Shown here one piece after another: positions 16,807 through 25,181 of a DNA stretch of 64,000 nt. The notes under the pieces are model-generated. The model had not been told where the DNA came from and did no database searches. It was given only the letters and a program-made list of their open reading frames with translations. The DNA is from Bradyrhizobium genosp. SA-3 (GTDB lineage: Bacteria > Pseudomonadota > Alphaproteobacteria > Rhizobiales > Xanthobacteraceae): positions 57,441 to 121,440 of the forward strand of contig NZ_PSRT01000003.1 in assembly GCF_004212635.1 (NCBI RefSeq). Reading direction: 5' to 3'. Position numbers and translations under genes: made by a program. Numbering within the stretch: position 1 is the first letter of the stretch; the number at the start of each line of letters is the position of its first letter.

Positions 16807-17421
16807 ATGTCCGACAAATCAAATTCCAAACAATCAGCATTCGATCGGCGCGCCTTCATGGCCGGTGTGGCTGGCAGTGCGCTTGTTCCGATCACGGCAC
16901 GCGCGGCCGCAGAGGATGCCAGGGCTCCGGTCGCACAAGATCCGGCGCTTCCTGTCGAGGTCACCCTCCACGTGAACGGCAAGGACAAGCGCCTGAGCAT
17001 CGATGCGCGTACCACTGTGCTCGACGCGCTGCGCGAACATCTCAAGCTCACCGGCAGCAAGAAGGGCTGCGATCACGGCCAGTGCGGCGCCTGCACGGTG
17101 CTGATCGGCGACCGGCGCGTGGTGTCGTGCCTGACGCTCGCGCTTGCGGCCGAAGGGCAGGAGATCACGACGATCGAAGGCCTCGCCACCAACGACCGCC
17201 TGCATCCGATGCAGCAGGCTTTCATCGACAACGACGCGTTCCAGTGTGGCTATTGCACGCCGGGCCAGATCATGTCCGCTGTGGCCTGCGTCAAGGAGGG
17301 GCATGCAAACAACGAGGCGGACATCCGCGAATATATGAGCGGCAATATCTGCCGCTGTGCCGCCTATCCCAACATCGTCGCCGCCGTGAAGCAGGCCGCG
17401 CCCGAGATCATGAAAGGCTAG
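16807..17421 (+). CDS. paoA: Aldehyde oxidoreductase small 2Fe-2S subunit (PaoA/YagT type), Tat-exported
   Basis: 204 residues. A twin-arginine signal (DRRAFM at 13-18 followed by a hydrophobic stretch ending ARAAAEDA) marks Tat export to the periplasm. The mature part has a plant-type 2Fe-2S domain (CDHGQCGAC ... C) and a second helical 2Fe-2S domain (CGYC ... CRC). This is the small subunit of a xanthine-oxidase-family enzyme; the E. coli PaoABC complex oxidises aromatic aldehydes in the periplasm. GGAGG precedes ATG 16807. The flavin and molybdenum subunits follow at 4 bp and 2 bp spacing, so the three form one operon. Confidence 0.88.
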   Translation: MSDKSNSKQSAFDRRAFMAGVAGSALVPITARAAAEDARAPVAQDPALPVEVTLHVNGKDKRLSIDARTTVLDALREHLKLTGSKKGCDHGQCGACTVLIGDRRVVSCLTLALAAEGQEITTIEGLATNDRLHPMQQAFIDNDAFQCGYCTPGQIMSAVACVKEGHANNEADIREYMSGNICRCAAYPNIVAAVKQAAPEIMKG

Positions 17422-17425
17422 GCGC

Positions 17426-18442
17426 ATGCGACCGTTTTCGTATCAGAGGGCAACAGACCCTGACATGGCCGTGCAGGCGCTCAGCGCCGCCGTGACGGCG
17501 AACAATCCGCTGACCCAGGCCCCCGCGCAACCGCTCGCCGGCGGCACCACGCTGATCGATCTGATGAAGCTGGACGTGATGCGGCCGGCCGCGATCGTCG
17601 ATATCAATCCGCTCGCGCGCGACTGGTCGGCGATCGAGCCGAAGGACGACGGCCTGCGGCTCGGCGCGCTCGCAAAGATGTCCGACGTCGCCGCGCATGA
17701 CGGCATCCAGCGCAACTATCCGGTGATCGCCCATTCGCTGAAGCTCGCGGCGAGCGCCCAGCTGCGCAACATGGCGACGCTCGGCGGCAACGTAATGCAG
17801 CGAACGCGTTGCAGCTATTTCCGCGATGTTTCCTATGAGAACTGCAACAAGCGTCATCCCGGCTCCGGTTGCGCCGCGATGGACGGCGTCAACCGCATGC
17901 ATGCCGTGCTCGGCGTCTCCGACCAGTGCATTGCGACCTACCCAGGCGATTTCGCCCAGGCGCTGATCGCGCTCGATGCCATGGTCGAGATCACGGGCAA
18001 GGCCGGCACGCGCAGCATGCCGTTCGCCCAGCTTCACAAGACGCCGGGCAGTACGCCCGACATCGAAACCACACTTCAGCCCGGTGAACTGATCTCGGCC
18101 TTCGCGGTGCCCGGACGCTGGCCGCGCTCCGTGTATCTCAAGGCGCGCGACCGGCAATCCTACGAATTCGCGCTGTCCTCGGCTGCAGTCGCGCTCGACG
18201 TGCAGGACAGCACGATCAGGGACGCGCGCGTCGCGCTCGGCGGTGTCGCCACCGTGCCCTGGCGGGCGCGCGAAGCGGAGGCGCTGCTCAAGGGGCAAAA
18301 GTTCGACGAAGCCCTGGCGCAGCGCGTCGCCGATGCCGCTTTCGCAGACGCCAGGGGACGGCGGCACAACAGCTTCAAGATCGCGCTCGGCAAGCGCGTG
18401 GTGGCACGCGCGCTCCAGCAGGCCGTAACGATGGAGATCTGA
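17426..18442 (+). CDS. paoB: Aldehyde oxidoreductase FAD subunit (PaoB/YagS type)
   Basis: 338 residues of the CO-dehydrogenase flavoprotein/FAD-binding type, with the FAD loop PLAGGTTLIDLMK and ATLGGNVMQ. The segment RTRC...NC...SGC...DQC keeps four cysteines, matching the extra 4Fe-4S site that sets PaoB apart from ordinary xanthine dehydrogenase flavoproteins. It passes electrons between PaoA clusters and the acceptor. It has no signal peptide of its own and is presumably carried across the membrane with PaoA by the Tat system. Confidence 0.87.
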   Translation: MRPFSYQRATDPDMAVQALSAAVTANNPLTQAPAQPLAGGTTLIDLMKLDVMRPAAIVDINPLARDWSAIEPKDDGLRLGALAKMSDVAAHDGIQRNYPVIAHSLKLAASAQLRNMATLGGNVMQRTRCSYFRDVSYENCNKRHPGSGCAAMDGVNRMHAVLGVSDQCIATYPGDFAQALIALDAMVEITGKAGTRSMPFAQLHKTPGSTPDIETTLQPGELISAFAVPGRWPRSVYLKARDRQSYEFALSSAAVALDVQDSTIRDARVALGGVATVPWRAREAEALLKGQKFDEALAQRVADAAFADARGRRHNSFKIALGKRVVARALQQAVTMEI

Positions 18443-18444
18443 TC

Positions 18445-20736
18445 ATGACCGCTGCTGCTCCCGAGCCGAAGACGAACATGGGCCAGCCCGTGCCGCGCTA
18501 TGACGCGGTCGTAAAGGTGACGGGACGCGCGACCTATGCGTCCGACATGCCGCTCGCCGACCCCGCCTATGCGTTCCTCGTCACCAGCGCCATCGCCAAG
18601 GGGCGGGTCGATCGCTTCGATCTCGATGACGCTAGGCGTGTCCGCGGCGTGATCGACATCCTCACCCACGAGAACGCACCGAAGCTGAAGGACTCGAGGC
18701 TCTTCAGCAATGGCGGCTATGCGGGCACGACGATCCAGCCGCTGAAATCGGCCGACATTGCCCATGACGGCCAGATCATCGCGGTGGTCGTTGCCGAGAG
18801 CTACGAGGCGGCGCGCGAGGCGGCCAACCGGGTCAAGGTCAGCTACACGGCCATCGCGCCGAGCGCGACCTTCGACTCGCCCGGAACCACCACGGCGGGC
18901 GCGAAGGGGCAGAATGCCCAGTTCAAGGAAGACCCGAAGGTCGGCGATTTCGCCAAGGCGTTCGACGAGGCCGAGGTCAAGCTGACCGCCTCCTACGACA
19001 CGCCGACGCAGCATCACAATCCGATGGAGCTGTTCTCGACGAGTTGCGCCTGGATGGGCGACAACCTCGTCATCTACGAGCCGAGCCAGTTCGTCTACGG
19101 CCTGAAGAACGGCGTCGCCGAACAGCTCGGCATCGACGCCGACAAGGTCCGCGTGGTCAACCCCTATGTCGGCGGCGGCTTCGGCTCGCGCGGCTCGATG
19201 ACGCCGCGCACCGCCATCGTCGCCGCTATCGCAAAGCGCCTGAACCGGCCGATCAAGCTGGTTCCGACCCGCGACCAAGGCTTTACCATCACCACCTATC
19301 GCGCCGAGACCCGCCACGAGATCAAGCTTGGTGCACGTCGCGACGGCAAGCTGGTCGCGCTCAGGCACGAGGGCGCCGAGGTATCCTCGCGGCCCGATCC
19401 CTATTGCGTCGGCGGCACCAAGACGACGACGCGGCTCTATGCCTGTCCGAACGTCGACAGCCTCGTCTCGATCGTGCGCGCCGATCGCAACACGCCCGGC
19501 TTCATGCGCTCGCCACCGGAGGTGCCGTATCTGTTCGCGCTGGAGAGCGCGATGGACGAGCTGGCGGTGAAGTTGAACATGGATCCGATCGAGCTCCGCC
19601 GCATCAACGACACCACCGTTGAGCCGATCAGCGGCAAGCCCTACACGTCGCGCTCGCTGATGGCCTGCTTCGACGAGGCGGCCAAGGCGTTCGGCTGGGC
19701 GCAGCGCTCGCCTCAACCGAAATCGATGTCGGACGGCGACTGGCTGATCGGCTATGGCTGTGCCACCACCTGCTACCCGACGCACATGGGGCCGTCCGCC
19801 GCGCGCGTGCGCCTCCAGCGTGACGGCCGCACCCGTGTCGAGATCGCCGGCCACGAGATCGGGACCGGCGCCTACACCATCATCGCCCAGACCGCCGCCG
19901 AGCGGCTCGGCGTGCCGCTCGAGAAGGTCGCCGTCTTCATCGGCGACAGCGACCTGCCGCCGGCGCCGGTTGCCGGAGGCTCGAATTCGACGGCCAGCAC
20001 CTGCTCCGTGGTGATGATGGTGTGCGACCAGATCCGGCAGCGCCTGTTCAAGGCGGTGATGCCGAGCCAAAGCCTGACGGACAAGGCCAAGGAGACCGTG
20101 GGTATCGGCCAGACACCGGCCACGCAGGCGGCGAAGGGCGACCGCGCGCTCGACCTGGAGAAAGCCTTCGACGCGCTCGGTGTCGGCGTCGTCGAGGAAT
20201 ATGGTGAGTGGAAGCCGGAAGACGCGCCGCTGGATTCCTTCCGCGCCATGCACAGCGGGCAGGTGCGGCTGGTCGGTGGCCACGCCATGAAAGACCAGAT
20301 CGCCTATGCCTTCGGTGCGGAGTTCGTCGAGGTCCGCGTCAACCGCTTCACGCATGAGATCCGCTGTCCCCGTCTGGTCGGCGCATTCGCCGCAGGCCGC
20401 ATCATGAATCCGCGCACCGCGCGGAGCCAGCTGATGGGCGGGCTGATCTGGGGCATGTCGTCGGCGCTGCTCGAGGCCACCGAGATCGACGAACGCAATG
20501 CGCGCTACGTCAACGACAACTTCGCGGACTACCTCGTGCCCGTGAATGCGGACGTGCCCAGCGTCGAGGTCATCATGCTCTCCGAGCAGGACGATCACAT
20601 CAATCCGGCAGGTGCGAAGGGCCTCGGCGAGCTTGCCAATGTCGGCACCAATGCGGCGGTCTGCAATGCGATCTATCACGCCACGGGCCAGCGCATCCGC
20701 AAGCTGCCAGTCCGGCTGGAAAATATCGAGGTGTGA
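18445..20736 (+). CDS. paoC: Aldehyde oxidoreductase molybdenum-cofactor subunit (PaoC/YagR type)
   Basis: 763-residue catalytic subunit of the xanthine-oxidase family. Molybdopterin-binding stretches include GGGFGSRGSM, and the active-site glutamate is E729 in GAKGLGELANVG. Length matches PaoC (~730 aa). Substrates are inferred to be aldehydes or heteroaromatics. The dedicated cofactor-inserting chaperone gene (paoD) that follows in E. coli is not here; the next gene encodes an exported peptidyl-prolyl isomerase. ATG 18445 follows the paoB stop by 2 bp. Confidence 0.88.
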   Translation: MTAAAPEPKTNMGQPVPRYDAVVKVTGRATYASDMPLADPAYAFLVTSAIAKGRVDRFDLDDARRVRGVIDILTHENAPKLKDSRLFSNGGYAGTTIQPLKSADIAHDGQIIAVVVAESYEAAREAANRVKVSYTAIAPSATFDSPGTTTAGAKGQNAQFKEDPKVGDFAKAFDEAEVKLTASYDTPTQHHNPMELFSTSCAWMGDNLVIYEPSQFVYGLKNGVAEQLGIDADKVRVVNPYVGGGFGSRGSMTPRTAIVAAIAKRLNRPIKLVPTRDQGFTITTYRAETRHEIKLGARRDGKLVALRHEGAEVSSRPDPYCVGGTKTTTRLYACPNVDSLVSIVRADRNTPGFMRSPPEVPYLFALESAMDELAVKLNMDPIELRRINDTTVEPISGKPYTSRSLMACFDEAAKAFGWAQRSPQPKSMSDGDWLIGYGCATTCYPTHMGPSAARVRLQRDGRTRVEIAGHEIGTGAYTIIAQTAAERLGVPLEKVAVFIGDSDLPPAPVAGGSNSTASTCSVVMMVCDQIRQRLFKAVMPSQSLTDKAKETVGIGQTPATQAAKGDRALDLEKAFDALGVGVVEEYGEWKPEDAPLDSFRAMHSGQVRLVGGHAMKDQIAYAFGAEFVEVRVNRFTHEIRCPRLVGAFAAGRIMNPRTARSQLMGGLIWGMSSALLEATEIDERNARYVNDNFADYLVPVNADVPSVEVIMLSEQDDHINPAGAKGLGELANVGTNAAVCNAIYHATGQRIRKLPVRLENIEV

Positions 20737-20796
20737 GGGGTGGAAACCTCACCCGCGTTGCGCTAGACACCTCCCGCTTCAAACGGAAGGTGCCTA

Positions 20797-21261
20797 ATGC
20801 AGCATTTCCAGCGCGCACTCCTCGCCCTGATGTCGGCACTCGCGATCACCGTGATCGCCGGCGTGTCGCATTTCGTTTCCACCACGGCCTCGGCCCAGAC
20901 TGCAGGAAAGACCATGACCACAGCTTCAGGCTTGCAGATCATCGACAGCGTCGCCGGCACTGGCGCTTCGCCAAAGCCGGGCCAGATCTGCGTGATGCAC
21001 TACACCGGCTGGCTCTATGAGAACGGCCAGAAGGGCAAGAAATTCGACTCGTCCGTCGACCGCAACGAGCCGTTCGAATTCCCGATCGGCAAGGGCCGCG
21101 TCATCGCCGGCTGGGACGAGGGCGTTGCCTCGATGAAGGTCGGCGGCAAGCGTACGCTGATCATCCCGCCGCAGCTCGGCTACGGCGCCCGCGGTGCCGG
21201 CGGCGTGATCCCGCCGAACGCGACGCTGATGTTCGACGTGGAATTGCTCGCGGTAAAATAG
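20797..21261 (+). CDS. Exported FKBP-type peptidyl-prolyl cis-trans isomerase
   Basis: 154 residues with a signal peptide (hydrophobic segment to about residue 34, ending TASA) and a single FKBP domain: VMHYTGWLYENGQKGKKFDSS, VIAGWDEGVASMKVGGKRTL, IPPQLGYGARGAGGVIPPNATL, FDVELL. It catalyses proline isomerisation in the periplasm. GGAAGG precedes ATG 20797, 60 bp after paoC, so it could be co-transcribed with the molybdenum hydroxylase and assist folding of exported proteins; that link is inference. Confidence 0.92.
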   Translation: MQHFQRALLALMSALAITVIAGVSHFVSTTASAQTAGKTMTTASGLQIIDSVAGTGASPKPGQICVMHYTGWLYENGQKGKKFDSSVDRNEPFEFPIGKGRVIAGWDEGVASMKVGGKRTLIIPPQLGYGARGAGGVIPPNATLMFDVELLAVK

Positions 21262-21267
21262 TTTGCG

Positions 21268-21308
21268 CCGTCATCCCGGGTTCGTGCTGCGCATCGCCCC
21301 GGGATGAC
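21268..21308. repeat. Short hairpin repeat after FKBP gene
   Basis: GTCATCCCGGGTTCG and CGCCCCGGGATGAC form an inverted pair. It probably belongs to the ATTCCGGG-type element seen at 37444 and 44223, in a shortened form, and could act as a transcript end. Confidence 0.5.
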
Positions 21309-21433
21309 TGAGCCATACGGGTTTGCTCGCGAAGGCAACGTCTCATGACTATGAGGGCTCCGATTTTGCTGTGGCTCGTGGGCGCGGCTTTGGGTTAGTT
21401 TGCCGCGCACGGAACCAACAGAAAGCAAGTCCC

Positions 21434-21946
21434 ATGACCGGCCATGACCACACGCATTCGCACCATGCACACGATCACGACGATCGCTGGAAACATGACG
21501 GCGTGCGCGTCATTCCCGGCAACCAGCTCGATACGAACGTGCCGTCGACGGCAGGCATGGACCGCGCGGCCGCGATCAATTTCGCGCGCGTCGGCGCGCA
21601 GAAATTGTGGGCGGGCACGGTCAGCATCAAGCCCGATGCCAAGACCGGTGCGCATCACCACGGCCATCTCGAAAGCGTCATCTATGTGGTGAAGGGTAAG
21701 GCGCGGATGCGCTGGGGCGAGCGTCTGCAATTCACCGCGGAGGCCGGGCCCGGCGATTTCATTTTCGTCCCGCCTTACGTCCCGCATCAGGAGATCAACG
21801 CCAGCCCCGACGAGGTGCTGGAATGCGTGCTGGTGCGCAGCGACGGCGAGGCGGTCGCGATCAATCTCGATATTGAGCCGGTCGAGAAGCCCGAGACCGT
21901 GCTGTGGATCGACCCCGTTCATCGCGATCCCAACGAGAAGAAGTAA
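21434..21946 (+). CDS. Cupin-domain protein with histidine-rich N-terminus
   Basis: 170 residues. The first 20 contain nine histidines (MTGHDHTHSHHAHDHDD), which could bind metal ions. The rest is a single cupin barrel with motif 1 GAHHHGHLESVIYVVKG and motif 2 PGDFIFVPPYVPHQEIN, keeping the His/Glu metal ligands. The function is unknown; cupins of this size include dioxygenases, isomerases and storage-type proteins. ATG 21434 was chosen over the longer frame from 21323, which has no ribosome site and overlaps the repeat end. Confidence 0.8.
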   Translation: MTGHDHTHSHHAHDHDDRWKHDGVRVIPGNQLDTNVPSTAGMDRAAAINFARVGAQKLWAGTVSIKPDAKTGAHHHGHLESVIYVVKGKARMRWGERLQFTAEAGPGDFIFVPPYVPHQEINASPDEVLECVLVRSDGEAVAINLDIEPVEKPETVLWIDPVHRDPNEKK

Positions 21947-22075
21947 GGCCGTCCGAGGAGCGAGCTTCGGTGCGACAGAACCTCGCAGGGGAAGGTCAAA
22001 AATATATTCGGAAGTCGTGTCGGATGGCCGCCGGCTGGTCCGTCCTTGGGCAGAACCCCCGCCAAGGAGCTTCCG

Positions 22076-22504
22076 ATGCCCAAGATGATCTTCGTCAACC
22101 TGCCGGTGACCGACCTCAAGCGCGCCACGGCCTTCTACGAGGCGATTGGCGCGGTCAAGAACCCGCAATTCTGCGATGAGACAGCAAGCTGCATGGTCTT
22201 TTCCGAGACCATTTTCGCCATGCTGCTGACCCACGACAAATTCCGTCAGTTCACGCCGAAGCCGATCGCGGATGCCAGGACCTCGAACCAGGTGCTGTTC
22301 TGCCTGTCCGCGGACAGCCGCAGCGATGTCGACGATATTGTCGGCAAGGCCGAGGCTGCAGGCGGGGTGGCCGATCCCAGTCCGAAGGACGAATACAGCT
22401 TCATGTACGGCCGCAGCTTCGAGGATCCGGACGGCCATATGTGGGGTGTGAACTGGATGGATCTCGCGGCGGCCCCTCTGCAGCCCGAGATGGCGAACGC
22501 CTGA
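22076..22504 (+). CDS. VOC family (glyoxalase/bleomycin-resistance-like) protein
   Basis: 142 residues with the paired beta-alpha-beta-beta-beta arrangement: FVNLPVTDLKRATAFYEAIGA at the start and GRSFEDPDGHMWGVNWMD at the end. It looks like a small metal-dependent lyase or dioxygenase relative whose reaction cannot be told. AAGGAG precedes ATG 22076. It is 26 bp upstream of a second VOC-fold gene, so the two probably form an operon. Confidence 0.82.
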   Translation: MPKMIFVNLPVTDLKRATAFYEAIGAVKNPQFCDETASCMVFSETIFAMLLTHDKFRQFTPKPIADARTSNQVLFCLSADSRSDVDDIVGKAEAAGGVADPSPKDEYSFMYGRSFEDPDGHMWGVNWMDLAAAPLQPEMANA

Positions 22505-22530
22505 TCGCGGCCCAGAACAGGAGCATTCAA

Positions 22531-23019
22531 ATGTCCAAGGTCACGCCCTGCCTGTGGTTCAACGGCGATGCCGAAGAAGCCGCCAACTTCTACGTCTCCC
22601 TGCTGCCCGACTCCAAGATCGTGCATGTCCAGCGCAACGTCTCCGATGGCCCTTCCGGCAAGCAGGGTTCGGTGCTCGTCGTCGAGTTCGCGCTCGGCGG
22701 GCAGCGCTTGGTCGCGCTGAATGGCGGAATGAAGATGGAGTACACCCACGCGCTGTCGCTGATGATCAATTGCGACGATCAGGCCCAGGTCGACAGCGTC
22801 TGGAGCGCGTTCCTGGCGCATGGCGGCAAGGAAGAGCAGTGCGGCTGGCTCAGGGATCGATGGGGCGTGGCCTGGCAGGTGGTGCCGAAAGTGATGTTCG
22901 AATTCCTGTCGAGCCCGGACAAGGCTGCGGCCGCGCGCGCGATGCAGGCGATGATGAAGATGGTCAAGCTGGATGTCGACGCGTTGCGTCGCGCGTTCGA
23001 GGGCAAGTCGGCGGCGTGA
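22531..23019 (+). CDS. PhnB-like VOC superfamily protein
   Basis: 162 residues starting MSKVTPCLWFNGDAEEAANFYVSLLPDSKI, the hallmark of the PhnB-like group (often labelled 3-demethylubiquinone methyltransferase, a misleading name). It ends with GWLRDRWGVAWQVVPKV and a helical tail (AMQAMMKMVKLDVDALRRAFEG). The reaction is unknown. CAGGAG precedes ATG 22531; the frame runs open upstream into the previous gene but has no site there. Confidence 0.82.
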   Translation: MSKVTPCLWFNGDAEEAANFYVSLLPDSKIVHVQRNVSDGPSGKQGSVLVVEFALGGQRLVALNGGMKMEYTHALSLMINCDDQAQVDSVWSAFLAHGGKEEQCGWLRDRWGVAWQVVPKVMFEFLSSPDKAAAARAMQAMMKMVKLDVDALRRAFEGKSAA

Positions 23020-23035
23020 AGGCTGGACGGATGCC

Positions 23036-23130
23036 GTAGGGTGGGCAAAGGCGCATTTGCGCCGTGCCCACCATCATTCTCAAGGTGAAAGAGAAGCGGT
23101 GGGCGCGCTTCGCTTCGCCCACCCTACGAG
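23036..23130. repeat. Intergenic repeat, GTAGGGTGGGC family, copy 1
   Basis: GTAGGGTGGGCAAAGGCGC at the left pairs with GCCCACCCTACGAG at the right; the internal arms GCGCATTTGCGC and GGGCGCGCTTCGCTTCGCCC are palindromic too. Copies at 29464-29554 and 31407-31500. It lies between convergent genes. Confidence 0.75.
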
Positions 23131-23138
23131 ACTGTGCC

Positions 23139-24314
23139 TCAATAATTAATCCTAAGCCCCACGCCGCCATGGATGGTGTTGCCGACCGGCTGCGGGCCCA
23201 GCGTGCCGTTGGCGAAGAGATCCACGATCCAGCCCTTTTGCACGCGGAAGCCGAGGCGGCCGCCATATTCGAACCATCCCTGGTTGCCCATGGTCGGGAC
23301 CACCACGCCATTGCCGGTCACGGTCGCCACGATGCCGCTGTGGCCAGCAAACGACTGCACCCAGCCGCCGTTGATGTTGGCCTCGATGTTGCTGCCGTAG
23401 AGATGCGTCCACTGGCCGCCGATCTTGACCAAGCTGGTGCGGTCGGTACCGGTCGCAATCGTGGCATCGAACGGATTAAAGGCCACTGCGCTGTCGGTGT
23501 AGCCCGACACGCGCTGCCAGAGCTGCCAGACCTCGACGGAGGCCGCGACCTCGTCGCGCGGCGACAGGCGGCTGATCCAGCCGGCGCGTCCATAGACGGC
23601 GTAGTTCGACGCGTTGGTCGAGCCGGTCACGTTCACAGGGCCGAAGCTGGTATCGTAGCTGCGCGTGTAGCGCGCCTTCTCCCACGGCGTCAGGATCGTG
23701 CCGACGTCGAAGAACGGGCGCGACGAGCCCCAGTCGGTGAAGTCATAACGTAGCGCGAAGGCCCCGATCGGTGCGCTCGTGATCTTGTAGCCGCCCTCGT
23801 TGTAGTGCGTGTAGGCGATGCCGGCGAGCAGCGACAGATTGCTGGTCAGCTCCTTGCGGCCGTGGATGCCGGCGGAGAACGAGCCGGCCGAGCCGAACGC
23901 GCTGATGCAGTCGCTGCAATTGACCTGCTCGTTGACGCCGAGCAGCACCGTGCCGAGCACGCGGTTGGTGATCATCTGGTTGAAGCGCTGATTGGCGAGG
24001 CCGCCGATCGAATTGCCGCTGGAATCCGCGCCGGTCGGCGTCGGGCTTGGCGACGGATCCGGGCTCGGCGCGGGCGCAGGATCCGGGGTCGGCGAGGGCA
24101 ACGGATAGGGGCTCGGCGAGGGGGAGGGTGACGGAGACGGCGAATAGGTCGGCGTTGGGGACGGAGAATAGGTCGGGTAAGGCGTCGGCTCACCGCATTG
24201 GGATCCGCACGTCGCCTGGGCTGCCGCCGGTCGAATATCCGGCGCAAATGCAAGCGCAGCCACGGCGGCCAGCGCGCCAGCGAGAACCGAGCGCTTGAAG
24301 CGGAGTTTCACCAT
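23139..24314 (-). CDS. Outer-membrane beta-barrel protein with Pro/Ser/Thr linker
   Basis: 391 residues. A signal peptide (to about residue 34) is followed by C36/C40, a low-complexity linker at about 43-94 built of PSP, PTP and PDP units, a short segment with C133/C136, and then alternating strands with aromatic girdles to the end; the last residues GVGLRINY carry a terminal aromatic as in outer-membrane proteins. This resembles an autotransporter-type barrel without a long passenger; it is probably surface-anchored with the linker exposed or periplasmic. ATG 24314 follows the FecR-domain gene by 2 bp, so the pair is one operon. The partner or ligand is unknown. Confidence 0.75.
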   Translation of the reverse strand: MVKLRFKRSVLAGALAAVAALAFAPDIRPAAAQATCGSQCGEPTPYPTYSPSPTPTYSPSPSPSPSPSPYPLPSPTPDPAPAPSPDPSPSPTPTGADSSGNSIGGLANQRFNQMITNRVLGTVLLGVNEQVNCSDCISAFGSAGSFSAGIHGRKELTSNLSLLAGIAYTHYNEGGYKITSAPIGAFALRYDFTDWGSSRPFFDVGTILTPWEKARYTRSYDTSFGPVNVTGSTNASNYAVYGRAGWISRLSPRDEVAASVEVWQLWQRVSGYTDSAVAFNPFDATIATGTDRTSLVKIGGQWTHLYGSNIEANINGGWVQSFAGHSGIVATVTGNGVVVPTMGNQGWFEYGGRLGFRVQKGWIVDLFANGTLGPQPVGNTIHGGVGLRINY

Positions 24315-24316
24315 TG

Positions 24317-25018
24317 TCACCGCCCGCACAGCATGCCGTCGTCTTGGACGGCAGGCGTGATGGTCGGCGAGGCGGCGGCATATTGGTTGACAGCGCAAAG
24401 CCCAGCGCTCGCTGCGCAGTTGGCGGCGAACGTCCAGGGCGGCGTGTTGGTCTTGGTGATGCCGACCTTGCCGCCAGTCGAGGTGATGATCGCAGTGTCG
24501 CCGGGCTGGGTGAGCTGCACGCACTGGGAGCTCTTCGTGCAGACGCTGGCCGCGCCCTCCTGAAGCACGACGACGGAGCGGCCGCGCTGCGAGAGGATGT
24601 CGAGCGTGGTGCCGCGCACGCCGATGGTCGCGAGCGGGGTCGTGATCTTGTAGGCGGCCTTGTCGGAGTGCCCGGTGACGAAGCGGAATGCGCCAGTGGT
24701 CATGCGGATCGCGACGTCGCGATAGCTGTGCTCGTCGTTGAAGACGGTGCGGTCGAGCTTCAGCGTGGCGCTCGGGCCCAGCGACAGGTTGGTGCTGTCG
24801 GCCATGACGAAGCGCGCCGCGCTGTCGGCGCCGGTGCGCACGGTCTCGTCGCGCAGCATGCTGTCGCCGACATTGATCGGCGTGGTGGTCGCGGCCACGC
24901 GCACCACTTCGTTCTGGATCACGACGGCTTCGCCGACGCGCGTCTGCGCCTGCGCGCAAGGGCCTGCGTACAATGCGGCCGACAACAGAGAGAGGAAAAG
25001 CCAGAAACGCAAATTCAT
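24317..25018 (-). CDS. Exported FecR-domain protein
   Basis: 233 residues. A signal peptide ([24 protein letters not shown]) is followed by a FecR domain (about 45-160) including [16 protein letters not shown], a motif common to FecR-like beta-rich domains. Unlike classical FecR it has no cytoplasmic anti-sigma segment and no sigma gene beside it, so it is probably a structural or surface protein. Six cysteines ([21 protein letters not shown] and one in the signal) suggest disulfides. The beta-barrel gene follows after 2 bp. ATG 25018 is preferred over an upstream in-frame start at 25063 because it places the signal peptide at the N-terminus. Confidence 0.82.
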   Translation of the reverse strand: MNLRFWLFLSLLSAALYAGPCAQAQTRVGEAVVIQNEVVRVAATTTPINVGDSMLRDETVRTGADSAARFVMADSTNLSLGPSATLKLDRTVFNDEHSYRDVAIRMTTGAFRFVTGHSDKAAYKITTPLATIGVRGTTLDILSQRGRSVVVLQEGAASVCTKSSQCVQLTQPGDTAIITSTGGKVGITKTNTPPWTFAANCAASAGLCAVNQYAAASPTITPAVQDDGMLCGR

Positions 25019-25181
25019 ATGCAACCGATCGATATGTCCCTGATCGTACCGGATCGCGCGCACTTGCGATGTGGCGGAATTATCACAAGCGGCGCGGGAC
25101 GTGCGTTATGCTTAGTGACAGTCGCGGCAGAATGCGTTCAATGAAAACCGCGATCTCTTTTTTGTCCACGGTGACGTCAAT

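Noticed and set aside
18160..20679. 839-codon minus-strand open frame opposite paoC
   Set aside because: Antisense of a clear molybdenum-hydroxylase gene; composition is biased and no domain is visible.
24030..24190. Periodic GC-rich DNA resembling a repeat array
   Set aside because: It encodes the PSP/PTP linker of the beta-barrel; codon-level repetition of Pro and Ser explains the period, and there are no spacers as in CRISPR.
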